Of a stretch of 64,000 bases of DNA, positions 28,723-35,839 are shown piece by piece. The notes under the pieces are model-generated. The model made no database searches. It had not been told where the DNA came from and saw only the letters and a program-made list of their open reading frames with translations. The DNA is from Salegentibacter mishustinae (GTDB lineage: Bacteria > Bacteroidota > Bacteroidia > Flavobacteriales > Flavobacteriaceae). How positions within the stretch are numbered: the stretch's first letter is position 1; every line of letters starts with the position of its first letter. The DNA lies in assembly GCF_002900095.1 (NCBI RefSeq), contig NZ_LLKN01000002.1, positions 2,480,001 through 2,544,000 on the forward strand, read 5' to 3'. The translations under genes and the position numbers were made by a program.

Positions 28723-29421
28723 TTATTGCTCAGTGAACCTTTTAGTATCAACCTGAACGCTCGGGCTCATTGTAGAAGACATGTGAATACTTTTAATATA
28801 CACACCCTTAGCTGCCTGAGGTTTCAACTTCACTAAAGTAGTTAATAATTCTCTTGCGTTTCCAGCAAGCTTTTCGGCGTCAAATGATGCTTTTCCAATT
28901 CCAGCGTGAACAATACCAGTTTTATCAACTTTAAAGTCAATTTTACCAGCTTTAACATCAGATACTGCTTTTGCAACATCCATAGTTACTGTTCCTGTTT
29001 TTGGATTTGGCATAAGCCCTCTTGGTCCAAGTACTCGTCCCAAAGGTCCTAATTTACCCATTACACTGGGCATAGTGATAATTACATCAACATCTGTCCA
29101 TCCACCTTTTATCTTGTCAAGATATTCATCAAGACCAACATAATCAGCTCCGGCTTCTTTAGCCTCTTCTTCTTTATCTGGAGTAACTAACGCAAGTACT
29201 TTTACATCTTTACCAGTACCGTGTGGTAGGGTTACAACACCTCTTACCATTTGGTTGGCTTTTCTTGGATCTACGTTCAAACGAACCGCTAAATCCACAG
29301 ATGCATCAAAGTTTTCGTTAGCAACGTCTTTAATTAAAGCAGAAGCTTCTGCAACCGAGTACATCTTATTGCTCTCGATCTTAGATTGGGCTTCTTTTTG
29401 CTTTTTAGTCAATTTTGCCAT
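28723..29421 (-). CDS. rplA: Ribosomal protein uL1
   Basis: 232 residues, normal length. Motifs [36 protein letters not shown] and the end [12 protein letters not shown] are diagnostic. It binds 23S rRNA at the stalk base near the E site and often autoregulates the rplKA mRNA. It follows rplK by 18 bases. Confidence 0.98.
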   Translation of the reverse strand: MAKLTKKQKEAQSKIESNKMYSVAEASALIKDVANENFDASVDLAVRLNVDPRKANQMVRGVVTLPHGTGKDVKVLALVTPDKEEEAKEAGADYVGLDEYLDKIKGGWTDVDVIITMPSVMGKLGPLGRVLGPRGLMPNPKTGTVTMDVAKAVSDVKAGKIDFKVDKTGIVHAGIGKASFDAEKLAGNARELLTTLVKLKPQAAKGVYIKSIHMSSTMSPSVQVDTKRFTEQ

Positions 29422-29439
29422 TTTTAATTTCTTTTTGGA

Positions 29440-29877
29440 TTAAAACGGTGCATCACCTTTTACAGTTATTCCCATTGAACGAGCTGTTCCAGCAACCATT
29501 TTCATTGCAGATTCTACGGTGAAGGCATTTAAATCCTGCATCTTATCTTCTGCAATAGTTCTAACCTGATCCCAAGAAACACTTGCTATTTTCTTTCTGT
29601 TTGGTTCTCCTGAACCTTTTTTGTTCTTAGATGCTTCCAACAATTGTACTGCAGCTGGAGGAGTTTTAATCACAAAGTCAAAAGACTTATCTGAATAAAC
29701 CGTAATCGCAACCGGCAATACTTTACCTTGTTTATCCTGGGTTCTACCATTGAATTGCTTACAGAATTCCATGATATTTACCCCGGCAGCACCTAAAGCA
29801 GGTCCAACTGGTGGTGATGGGTTAGCAGCACCTCCGCGAACTTGTAGTTTTACAACTTTACTTACTTCTTTTGCCAT
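29440..29877 (-). CDS. rplK: Ribosomal protein uL11
   Basis: 145 residues with [21 protein letters not shown], the proline-rich N-terminal loop that contacts the GTPase centre and thiostrepton site, and a C-terminal rRNA-binding domain ending in [12 protein letters not shown]. It follows nusG by 76 bases. Confidence 0.98.
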   Translation of the reverse strand: MAKEVSKVVKLQVRGGAANPSPPVGPALGAAGVNIMEFCKQFNGRTQDKQGKVLPVAITVYSDKSFDFVIKTPPAAVQLLEASKNKKGSGEPNRKKIASVSWDQVRTIAEDKMQDLNAFTVESAMKMVAGTARSMGITVKGDAPF

Positions 29878-29953
29878 TTTCTAAATTTTTAAGGTGATAG
29901 TTTATTAGAGTGGAAGCTTTAAAAAACCATCAAAAAATATGTAACTAAAATCT

Positions 29954-30505
29954 TTATACTTTTTCTACTTGCATATAGCTTAATTCCAACGGTGTTTTTC
30001 TTCCGAAGATTTTCACCATTACTTCAAGCTTACGCTTTTCTTCATTAATCTTTTCTACTGTACCATTAAAGCCGTTAAACGGACCGTCTATAACTTTTAT
30101 GGTTTCCCCAATAGTAAAAGGTATCGCAACATTATCGGTTTTTACTGAAAGCTCATCTACTTTTCCAAGCATTCTGTTCACTTCAGATTTTCTAAGCGGA
30201 ACAGGATCCCCTCCTTTTGTTTCCCCTAAAAAGCCAATAACGCCGTTAATATTTTTTATCACGTGTGGCATCTCTCCATCAAGACTAGCCTGAATCATTA
30301 CATAACCAGGAAAATAAACACGCTCTTTATTTACTTTCTTACCGTTTCTAATTTGAATTACTTTCTCGGTAGGAACTAAAACCTGATCTAGATAGTCTTC
30401 CATCCCAAGATGGTTAACTTCCTTCTCAATATAGTCTTTAACCTTATTTTCCTGACCGCTAACGGCACGAACTACATACCATTTTTTTTCCTTTCCCTCT
30501 GCCAT
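29954..30505 (-). CDS. nusG: Transcription elongation/antitermination factor NusG
   Basis: 183 residues: the N-terminal NGN domain (KKWYVVRAVSGQENKVKDYIE, VYFPGYVMIQ) and a C-terminal KOW domain (GETIKVIDGPFNGFNGTVEKI). It binds RNA polymerase across the clamp and couples transcription with translation or Rho. It follows secE by 11 bases in the classic secE-nusG pair. Confidence 0.98.
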   Translation of the reverse strand: MAEGKEKKWYVVRAVSGQENKVKDYIEKEVNHLGMEDYLDQVLVPTEKVIQIRNGKKVNKERVYFPGYVMIQASLDGEMPHVIKNINGVIGFLGETKGGDPVPLRKSEVNRMLGKVDELSVKTDNVAIPFTIGETIKVIDGPFNGFNGTVEKINEEKRKLEVMVKIFGRKTPLELSYMQVEKV

Positions 30506-30516
30506 TGTAATATTTT

Positions 30517-30714
30517 TTAAGATTTAATCCATTCGAAATATTGCTCAATAGCCGAGCTGAAAACGGTATCAATTCCCCAGATAGCCAGAGAAAAAATTAT
30601 AGAGAATACCGCCACCAATATGGTTAGCCTTTGTGCTTCGGGCCAGCTTGTCCAGGTAACGTGGTTTGTTAACTCGTTGTAAGATTCTGATATATAATTG
30701 CTAATTCCTGCCAT
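30517..30714 (-). CDS. secE: Preprotein translocase subunit SecE
   Basis: 65 residues, the short single-helix form. An amphipathic N-terminal segment (ESYNELTNHVTWTSWPEAQR) precedes one membrane helix (LTILVAVFSIIFSLAIWGID). The T-W-P motif is the SecE signature. It clamps SecY in the plasma membrane. The tRNA-Trp gene lies 19 bases upstream of its start on the same strand. Confidence 0.95.
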   Translation of the reverse strand: MAGISNYISESYNELTNHVTWTSWPEAQRLTILVAVFSIIFSLAIWGIDTVFSSAIEQYFEWIKS

Positions 30715-30733
30715 GTGATTCTTAAGGTATTTG

Positions 30734-30806
30734 CACGGGTTGAGAGGCTCGAACTCCCGACACCTGGTTTTGGAGACCAGTGCTCTACCAACTGAGCTAA
30801 ACCCGT
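30734..30806 (-). tRNA. tRNA-Trp (anticodon CCA)
   Basis: Minus-strand cloverleaf: acceptor ACGGGTT/AACCCGT with discriminator G, D-arm GCTCAGTTGGTAGAGC, anticodon stem CTGGT/ACCAG with loop CTCCAAA (CCA) and T-arm TCGGG TTCGAGC-type loop. It sits between tuf and secE, the common bacterial position. Confidence 0.96.
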
Positions 30807-30822
30807 AAATATAATATAAAGG

Positions 30823-30850
30823 AAGGTTTCCCGCCCTGGCGGGAAACCTT
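30823..30850 (-). promoter_or_regulatory. GC-rich hairpin between tuf and tRNA-Trp
   Basis: AAGGTTTCCCGCC and GGCGGGAAACCTT form a perfect 13-bp stem with a minimal loop. On the coding (minus) strand it is followed by a broken T-rich tract (CCTTTATATTATATTT), so it should end only part of the tuf transcripts; the plus-strand side has a cleaner T run. Confidence 0.65.
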
Positions 30851-30868
30851 TTTATATATAAACTGTAA

Positions 30869-32056
30869 TTAGTCTAAAATTTCAGTAACCTGTCCAGCAC
30901 CTACTGTTCTACCACCTTCACGGATAGCGAAACGTAGACCAACATTCATTGCAATTGTCTGGATAAGTTCAACAGTAATTGTAAGGTTATCACCAGGCAT
31001 TACCATTTCAACTCCATCAGGAAGACTAATTGTTCCTGTTACGTCAGTTGTACGTACGTAGAACTGAGGACGGTAGTTGTTGTGGAATGGAGTGTGACGT
31101 CCACCTTCTTCTTTTTTAAGGATATAAACCTCTGCTTTAAACTTAGCGTGAGGAGTTACAGATCCAGGCTTGGTAATTACCATACCTCTAGAGATCTGAG
31201 ACTTTTCAATACCTCTTAATAAGATACCTACGTTATCTCCAGCTTCACCTCTATCAAGGATCTTACGGAACATCTCAACACCAGTAATAGTAGAAGTAAG
31301 TTTTTCAGCTCCCATACCGATGATCTCTACAGGATCTCCAGTGTTAGCTACACCGGTCTCAATACGACCAGTTGCAACAGTACCACGTCCAGTAATAGAG
31401 AATACATCTTCGATAGGCATTAAGAAATCCTTATCAACATCACGCTGAGGAAGTTCAATCCAATCATCTACAGCCTCCATTAAATCAAGAACAGTCTTAG
31501 ACCATTTCTCATCTCCTTCTAAAGCTCCAAGTGCAGATCCAGAAATAACAGGACCATTATCACCATCATACTCATAGAAAGAAAGAAGATCTCTAACTTC
31601 CATTTCAACAAGCTCTAAAAGCTCCTCATCATCAACAAGGTCAACTTTGTTCAAGAATACAACGATTCTTGGAATACCAACCTGACGTCCAAGAAGGATG
31701 TGCTCACGAGTTTGTGGCATAGGCCCATCAGTTGCAGCAACTACAAGAATTGCACCATCCATTTGAGCAGCACCAGTAACCATGTTCTTCACATAATCGG
31801 CGTGACCAGGACAGTCAACGTGAGCGTAGTGACGGTTAGCAGTTTGATACTCTACGTGAGAAGAGTTAATTGTAATACCTCTTTCTTTTTCTTCAGGAGC
31901 ATTATCAATTTGATCAAAAGCACTAGCTTCTGAATATCCAGCATCAGCCATTACTTTAGTAATCGCTGCTGTTAAAGTCGTTTTTCCGTGATCTACGTGT
32001 CCAATTGTACCTATATTAAGGTGCGGTTTGGAACGATCATAAGTTTCCTTTGCCAT
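30869..32056 (-). CDS. tuf: Elongation factor Tu
   Basis: 395 residues, full length. G1 [15 protein letters not shown], switch [15 protein letters not shown]4 [10 protein letters not shown] and the C-terminal [13 protein letters not shown] are all present. EF-Tu delivers aminoacyl-tRNA to the ribosome. It follows four tRNA genes, the same order as thrU-tyrU-glyT-thrT-tufB in Escherichia coli, so one primary transcript with tRNA processing is likely. Confidence 0.99.
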   Translation of the reverse strand: MAKETYDRSKPHLNIGTIGHVDHGKTTLTAAITKVMADAGYSEASAFDQIDNAPEEKERGITINSSHVEYQTANRHYAHVDCPGHADYVKNMVTGAAQMDGAILVVAATDGPMPQTREHILLGRQVGIPRIVVFLNKVDLVDDEELLELVEMEVRDLLSFYEYDGDNGPVISGSALGALEGDEKWSKTVLDLMEAVDDWIELPQRDVDKDFLMPIEDVFSITGRGTVATGRIETGVANTGDPVEIIGMGAEKLTSTITGVEMFRKILDRGEAGDNVGILLRGIEKSQISRGMVITKPGSVTPHAKFKAEVYILKKEEGGRHTPFHNNYRPQFYVRTTDVTGTISLPDGVEMVMPGDNLTITVELIQTIAMNVGLRFAIREGGRTVGAGQVTEILD

Positions 32057-32112
32057 AATTAATACTTATTTAATCTTAGTTATATATTAGTGTTCAATTT
32101 AATACAATCTAG

Positions 32113-32184
32113 AGCCAACGACGAGAATTGAACTCGTGACCTCTTCCTTACCAAGGAAACGCTCTACCCCTGAGCTACGTCGGC
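32113..32184 (-). tRNA. tRNA-Thr (anticodon GGU)
   Basis: Minus strand: acceptor GCCGACG/CGTTGGC (with a G-U pair), D-arm GCTCAGGGGTAGAGC, anticodon stem TTTCC/GGAAG with loop TTGGTAA (GGT) and T-arm ACGAG/CTCGT. It is the last tRNA before tuf. Confidence 0.96.
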
Positions 32185-32329
32185 AAGCCGAAAGTTCCAC
32201 TTTCAAGGTTCACCGGTTACAACAAGAAAAACCATAAACCAACACTGGTTTACGGATATTTAATTGTTACTCAAAACCGGAAAAATAAATCAAGAAAACA
32301 GAAATTAAATTTTCTGTTCCCCAATTAAG

Positions 32330-32402
32330 AGCGGGAGACCGGGTTCGAACCGGCGACATTCAGCTTGGAAGGCTGACGCTCTACCAACTGAGCTACTCCC
32401 GC
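32330..32402 (-). tRNA. tRNA-Gly (anticodon UCC)
   Basis: Minus strand: acceptor GCGGGAG/CTCCCGC, D-arm GCTCAGTTGGTAGAGC, anticodon stem TCAGC/GCTGA with loop CTTCCAA (TCC), and T-arm GCCGG TTCGAAC CCGGT. Confidence 0.97.
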
Positions 32403-32482
32403 ATTGTTTTAATTCAAATCCTATTATTTAAAGCCAAGAAACGAATTCTTAAACTTTTAAACGTAAAACCGAATCAATTAAG

Positions 32483-32565
32483 TGGGGAGAGCAGGATTCG
32501 AACCTGCGAAGTCGAAAGACAGCAGATTTACAGTCTGCCCTCGTTGGCCGCTTGAGTATCTCCCC
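32483..32565 (-). tRNA. tRNA-Tyr (anticodon GUA)
   Basis: An 83-base class II tRNA on the minus strand: acceptor GGGGAGA/TCTCCCC with discriminator A, anticodon stem GCAGA/TCTGC with loop CTGTAAA (GTA), a long variable arm (TGTCTTTCGACTT) and T-arm GCAGG TTCGAAT CCTGC. Confidence 0.97.
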
Positions 32566-32645
32566 AATTTATTTTTCCACTATTTCATAGAACCGTAGCC
32601 GGCGTGCCAGCTAAGCTTTATGACGGTTTGTTTTTTTAACGGCTG

Positions 32646-32676
32646 CAAATAAACGTAATTTTACAGCACCGTCCAA
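32646..32676 (-). promoter_or_regulatory. Possible second promoter for the tRNA-Tyr/Gly/Thr-tuf part of the operon
   Basis: In the 200-base spacer between tRNA-Thr(UGU) and tRNA-Tyr the minus strand reads TTG (32676-32674), 20 bases, then TTTATTTG (32653-32646), one mismatch from TAnnTTTG. A start there would give a leader of about 70 bases before tRNA-Tyr. Confidence 0.35.
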
Positions 32677-32765
32677 AGCATTTTTAAAAATTTTTCTATA
32701 AAATTTTTAGCAACTTAATTTTCAATAAATTAAGCTTAAAAAAATACTTACTTCAAAATTTCAAG

Positions 32766-32839
32766 AGCCGATGGAGGGACTCGAACCCACGACCTGCTGA
32801 TTACAAATCAGCTGCTCTAGCCAGCTGAGCTACATCGGC
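32766..32839 (-). tRNA. tRNA-Thr (anticodon UGU), second identical copy
   Basis: The same 74-base sequence as 10429-10502, with acceptor GCCGATG/CATCGGC and anticodon loop TTTGTAA. It is the first gene of the tRNA-tuf transcript, about 45 bases after a strong promoter. Confidence 0.97.
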
Positions 32840-32860
32840 CTTTACGCTACTTTTCAGCAT

Positions 32861-32887
32861 AAAAAAGTCCGCTATTTCTAACGGACT
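32861..32887 (-). terminator. Terminator of the xerC-hpf unit, overlapping the tRNA operon start
   Basis: Minus strand AGTCCGTTA-GAAA-TAGCGGACT is a 9-bp stem (one G-U) with a GNRA tetraloop, followed by six T (32866-32861). It lies 53 bases past the hpf stop. The -7 element of the tRNA promoter abuts its 5' arm. Confidence 0.88.
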
Positions 32888-32888
32888 G

Positions 32889-32917
32889 CAAATGTATATA
32901 AATTATTCCTTTCACAA
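32889..32917 (-). promoter_or_regulatory. Promoter of the tRNA-tuf operon
   Basis: Minus strand: TTG at 32917-32915, an 18-base spacer and TACATTTG at 32896-32889. Both elements match consensus. The predicted start falls around 32882-32885, inside the 5' arm of the terminator hairpin. Confidence 0.78.
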
Positions 32918-32939
32918 AACAATTTTTCAAAAAAAATAT

Positions 32940-33242
32940 CTAAACATGCGCACTTAATTTTTCCTTACGCTTAATTAACTGCCGTTGCAAGGATGAAGCA
33001 CATTCATCTACACATTCTTCAAATTTCTTACACGTTTTCTTAACCATAATGTCTCCACCAGGAATGCTCAATAAAATCTCGGTAATCTTGTTATCTTTTC
33101 CACTGGTATTTTGAACCTTTAGAAAGACGTCAGCATAGATAACTTTATCATAGTAATTCTCAAGCCTATCCAATTTTCGTTGGATGAAATCAATTAATTT
33201 TTGATCGGCGTTGAAGTTGACAGACTGCACATTTACTTTCAT
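32940..33242 (-). CDS. hpf: Short-form ribosome hibernation-promoting factor (HPF/RaiA family)
   Basis: 100 residues with the beta-alpha-beta-beta-beta-alpha pattern of the family: MKVNVQSVNFNADQKLIDFIQRKL, YYDKVIYADVFLKVQ, and a basic C-terminal helix ending RQLIKRKEKLSAHV. Short HPFs bind the decoding region of idle ribosomes. There is no long-form dimerisation domain. It follows the recombinase gene by 29 bases and ends in the terminator at 32861-32887. Confidence 0.9.
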   Translation of the reverse strand: MKVNVQSVNFNADQKLIDFIQRKLDRLENYYDKVIYADVFLKVQNTSGKDNKITEILLSIPGGDIMVKKTCKKFEECVDECASSLQRQLIKRKEKLSAHV

Positions 33243-33271
33243 ATTCTGTAGAATTTAATTAAACAATTATT

Positions 33272-34165
33272 TCAATTGACCTTTTTATTCCGTGGATGCG
33301 CCATTTGATGCACCCTACTAAGCTCTGAAATGCTATTATGAGTATACACCTGCGTAGCCGCAAGGCTTGAATGCCCAAGCAATTCTTTTACAGCGTTAAG
33401 GTTAGCGCCCTGGTTCAATAAATGTGTTGCAAACGAATGCCGCAGGATATGCGGACTTCTCTTTATTTTGCCAGATACCTTACTAAAATAATTATTTATA
33501 ATTCTATAAACAAGACTTTCATATAATTTAATACCTTTTTGGGAGACAAATAGATACGGCATCTCCTGCCCGGCTAAAATATTTTCACGTTCCTTTAAAT
33601 AAACCTTCAAGTTTGAAATCACACCCGGCAGGATTGGAATAATTCTTTCTTTTTGTCTTTTACCCAAAACCTTTAACTGCTTCCCGGCAATATTCACATC
33701 CTGGACTTTAATATCTATTAACTCTATACGCCGCATCCCAGTGGTGTAAAAAAGCTCCACGATTAGCCTATCTCGTAATCCTTCAAAATCTGAAGTATCA
33801 ATCTGTTCTAACACTTTTGTTATTTCAGCTTCAGAAAAAGGAACCTGGATCCTGGAAGCGGTTTTTAAAGCTTTGTGTTTTGCTAATGGCGAGAATTCTA
33901 TATCACCTGTTTTTTGCAAAAAGCGATAATACGCTTTTAAGGAAGAAATTTTGCGGTTTATGCTTCGGTTAGAAACTCCCTGATCTACCAGACTAATTAT
34001 CCAATTTCTAATCTGAGAATAATGTAATTTACTTAAATCTTTTTCTTCAAATTCATAAAAGATAAATTCTGAAAAAGATTCTAAATCGGCTTTATAAGCA
34101 GTGAGGGTGTTGGGAGAATATTTTTTCTCTAATTGAAGGTAATCTATAAACTGGGAAAAGGGCAT
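33272..34165 (-). CDS. xerC: XerC/XerD-type tyrosine recombinase
   Basis: 297 residues from the ATG at 34165. N-terminal SAM-like core-binding domain (FIDYLQLEKKYSPNTLTAY) and a catalytic domain with Arg145 (TGMRRIEL), Lys169, His239 and Arg242 (HILRHSFATHLL), His265 (LLGHSSL) and Tyr274 (YTH). It resolves chromosome dimers at dif with a partner recombinase. A longer frame from 34195 would begin inside the upstream hairpin and promoter, so 34165 is preferred. XerC versus XerD cannot be settled here. Its conserved housekeeping setting argues against a mobile integrase. Confidence 0.9.
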   Translation of the reverse strand: MPFSQFIDYLQLEKKYSPNTLTAYKADLESFSEFIFYEFEEKDLSKLHYSQIRNWIISLVDQGVSNRSINRKISSLKAYYRFLQKTGDIEFSPLAKHKALKTASRIQVPFSEAEITKVLEQIDTSDFEGLRDRLIVELFYTTGMRRIELIDIKVQDVNIAGKQLKVLGKRQKERIIPILPGVISNLKVYLKERENILAGQEMPYLFVSQKGIKLYESLVYRIINNYFSKVSGKIKRSPHILRHSFATHLLNQGANLNAVKELLGHSSLAATQVYTHNSISELSRVHQMAHPRNKKVN

Positions 34166-34215
34166 AAAAAAACTGTTGATAGACAAAGTTAGCAAACTTT
34201 AATCTATCAACAGTT
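34166..34215 (-). promoter_or_regulatory. Composite element: rpsU terminator hairpin containing the xerC promoter
   Basis: Minus strand: AACTGTTGATAGA (34215-34203) pairs perfectly with TCTATCAACAGTT (34183-34171), an inner AAAGTT/AACTTT extends the stem, and five more T (34170-34166) lead straight into the xerC ATG. The same bases hold TTG (34210-34208), 16 bases, and TAACTTTG (34191-34184), a good promoter. Confidence 0.82.
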
Positions 34216-34263
34216 ATATTGCTTTTCCGAATAACTTCGGAAAAATTCGATTATATCCTTTTA

Positions 34264-34458
34264 CTAGATATCTTCCTGATCTCTCAAATGCTGAATGTAC
34301 TCGGCTTTTTGAACCTGAGCTCTCTTCGCAACAGAAGGTTTCGTGAAATGCTGGCGGCTTCTCAGCTGGCGCATTGTTCCGGTTTTATCGAATTTTCTCT
34401 TAAAACGCTTCAGCGCTCTATCAATATTTTCTCCGTCTTTTACTGGTATTATTAACAT
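34264..34458 (-). CDS. rpsU: Ribosomal protein bS21
   Basis: 64 residues, highly basic, with the bS21 pattern MLIIPVKDGENIDRALKRFK, KRKFDKTGT and RQHFTKPSVAKR. In Bacteroidia bS21 sits with bS6 and bS18 so that the 3' end of 16S rRNA is held away from mRNA. The gene has its own promoter (34493-34522) and, unlike its neighbours, a very strong Shine-Dalgarno sequence just before the ATG. It ends 49 bases before the hairpin that also carries the xerC promoter. Confidence 0.97.
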   Translation of the reverse strand: MLIIPVKDGENIDRALKRFKRKFDKTGTMRQLRSRQHFTKPSVAKRAQVQKAEYIQHLRDQEDI

Positions 34459-34464
34459 AGTGTC

Positions 34465-34478
34465 ATCACCCCCTTTCT
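34465..34478 (-). promoter_or_regulatory. Exceptionally strong Shine-Dalgarno sequence of rpsU
   Basis: The minus strand reads AGAAAGGGGGTGAT, six bases before the ATG. The canonical complement of a 16S 3' end is AGAAAGGAGGTGAT, so 13 of 14 bases match and the one change (A to G) still pairs as G-U. Upstream regions of rplL, rplA, nusG, tuf, idi and prfC show nothing similar. Confidence 0.88.
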
Positions 34479-34492
34479 TTAGAAATAGGCTG

Positions 34493-34522
34493 CAAAGATA
34501 ATTTAAATCTAAGAACCTACAA
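34493..34522 (-). promoter_or_regulatory. Promoter of rpsU
   Basis: Minus strand: TTG at 34522-34520, a 19-base spacer and TATCTTTG at 34500-34493. The full consensus predicts a leader of roughly 28 bases that is taken up mostly by the Shine-Dalgarno sequence. Confidence 0.8.
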
Positions 34523-34548
34523 CCAATATTTTAATTAATTCTTTCAGT

Positions 34549-35718
34549 CTATTTTGCCGCTGGCTTATACTCTTTTTTATCGATCACCATCTTGGCTATG
34601 ATTTCCCTAAGTATCTCTGAAGTTCCTCCTCCAATAGGCCCTAAGCGGCTATCTCTAAACATTCTCGCTAAAGGATAATCTTCCATATACCCATAACCAC
34701 CTAATAATTGCAGGCAGTCGTAAATAACCTTATCGGCCATTTTAGTAGAAAGTAGCTTAGACATACTGGCTTCTTTCACCACATATTGCCCATCATTAAG
34801 TCGCTTAGCAATAGAATAATTAAATTCCTTATTCATTTCCACTTCGCTGGCCATATCGGCTACCGAATGTCTTAAAGCCTGGAATTTATCTATGGTGGTA
34901 CCAAAAGCTTCTCTTTCGGCCATATAACCTAAGGTATAATCCAGTGCGTATTCAGCACGAGCGTGAGCGTTGATTCCCATAATAAGGCGCTCTAAAGCAA
35001 AATGCTGCATAATATAAGAGAAGCCTTTCCCCTCTTCTCCCATAAGATTTTCAGCAGGAATTTCAACATCATCAAAAGCAAGTTCAGCCGTATCTGAAGC
35101 TCTCCAGCCCAATTTATCTAGTTTTGAAGCAGAAATTCCGGCAGTATCCCTGTCTACAATAAAAATACTCATTCCTTTATTTCCTTTGTCAGGATCAGTT
35201 TTGGCAGCAATTACCAAATAATCTGAATAAACCCCATTTGTAATAAAGGTCTTGGAACCGTTAAGAATATATTTATCTCCTTTTTTGATCGCGGTACTAC
35301 GCATTCCCGCAACATCAGAGCCACCAAAAGGTTCGGTAATACAAAGACAACCAATTTTTTCGCCTTCAATACTGGGCGTTAGGTACTTTTTCTTGATCGC
35401 ATCGTCTCCTTCTTTGTTTACGTGCGTCATTGCTAAATAGGCGTGAGCCCACATAGCAGCTGCGAAACCACCGCTGTTTATCTTTTGAAGTTCTTCCAAA
35501 AAGATTACGGTATAGAAAATATCAAGATCCATCCCGCCATATTCTTCCGGTTGATTAAGGCCAAAATAGCCCATCTCACCAAATTTTTTCCAAATAAAAC
35601 GCTCTATAGTTCCAGATTTCTCCCATTTATCAATATGCGGAACCACTTCTTTTTGCAAAAAGTCCTGAAAACTTTTTCTAAAAAGTTCGTGTTCCTCGGT
35701 AAAATACATTGTATTCAT
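34549..35718 (-). CDS. Acyl-CoA dehydrogenase
   Basis: 389 residues. Family motifs: LCITEPFGGSDVAGM and NGSKTFITNG (substrate/FAD-binding), LGWRASDTAELAFDDVEIP, the QALRHSVADM region, and the C-terminal LLGGYGYMEDYPLARMFRDSR. The flavoenzyme oxidises an acyl-CoA to the enoyl-CoA; chain-length preference is unclear. Either Met1 (35718) or Met4 (35709) may start it; both lie downstream of a full promoter. Monocistronic by spacing. Confidence 0.93.
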   Translation of the reverse strand: MNTMYFTEEHELFRKSFQDFLQKEVVPHIDKWEKSGTIERFIWKKFGEMGYFGLNQPEEYGGMDLDIFYTVIFLEELQKINSGGFAAAMWAHAYLAMTHVNKEGDDAIKKKYLTPSIEGEKIGCLCITEPFGGSDVAGMRSTAIKKGDKYILNGSKTFITNGVYSDYLVIAAKTDPDKGNKGMSIFIVDRDTAGISASKLDKLGWRASDTAELAFDDVEIPAENLMGEEGKGFSYIMQHFALERLIMGINAHARAEYALDYTLGYMAEREAFGTTIDKFQALRHSVADMASEVEMNKEFNYSIAKRLNDGQYVVKEASMSKLLSTKMADKVIYDCLQLLGGYGYMEDYPLARMFRDSRLGPIGGGTSEILREIIAKMVIDKKEYKPAAK

Positions 35719-35748
35719 GCTAATTTCTTTTTTCTTTTATTTTCAAAT

Positions 35749-35780
35749 CAAAGCTATTTTCAAAACCTTAATTAAATCAA
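35749..35780 (-). promoter_or_regulatory. Promoter of the acyl-CoA dehydrogenase gene
   Basis: Minus strand: TTG at 35780-35778, 21 bases, TAGCTTTG at 35756-35749. Full consensus match, 30 bases before the start codon. Confidence 0.75.
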
Positions 35781-35839
35781 TGTTTGATTCTATTAATTTT
35801 TGATAAGTTAATATCTCCATAGCCTAATATTCCGAATAT

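Noticed and set aside
33272-34165. The tyrosine recombinase as an integrase of a mobile element
   Set aside because: It lies between rpsU and hpf with full operon signals, has XerC/D length and motifs, and no attachment-site repeats or phage genes are nearby.
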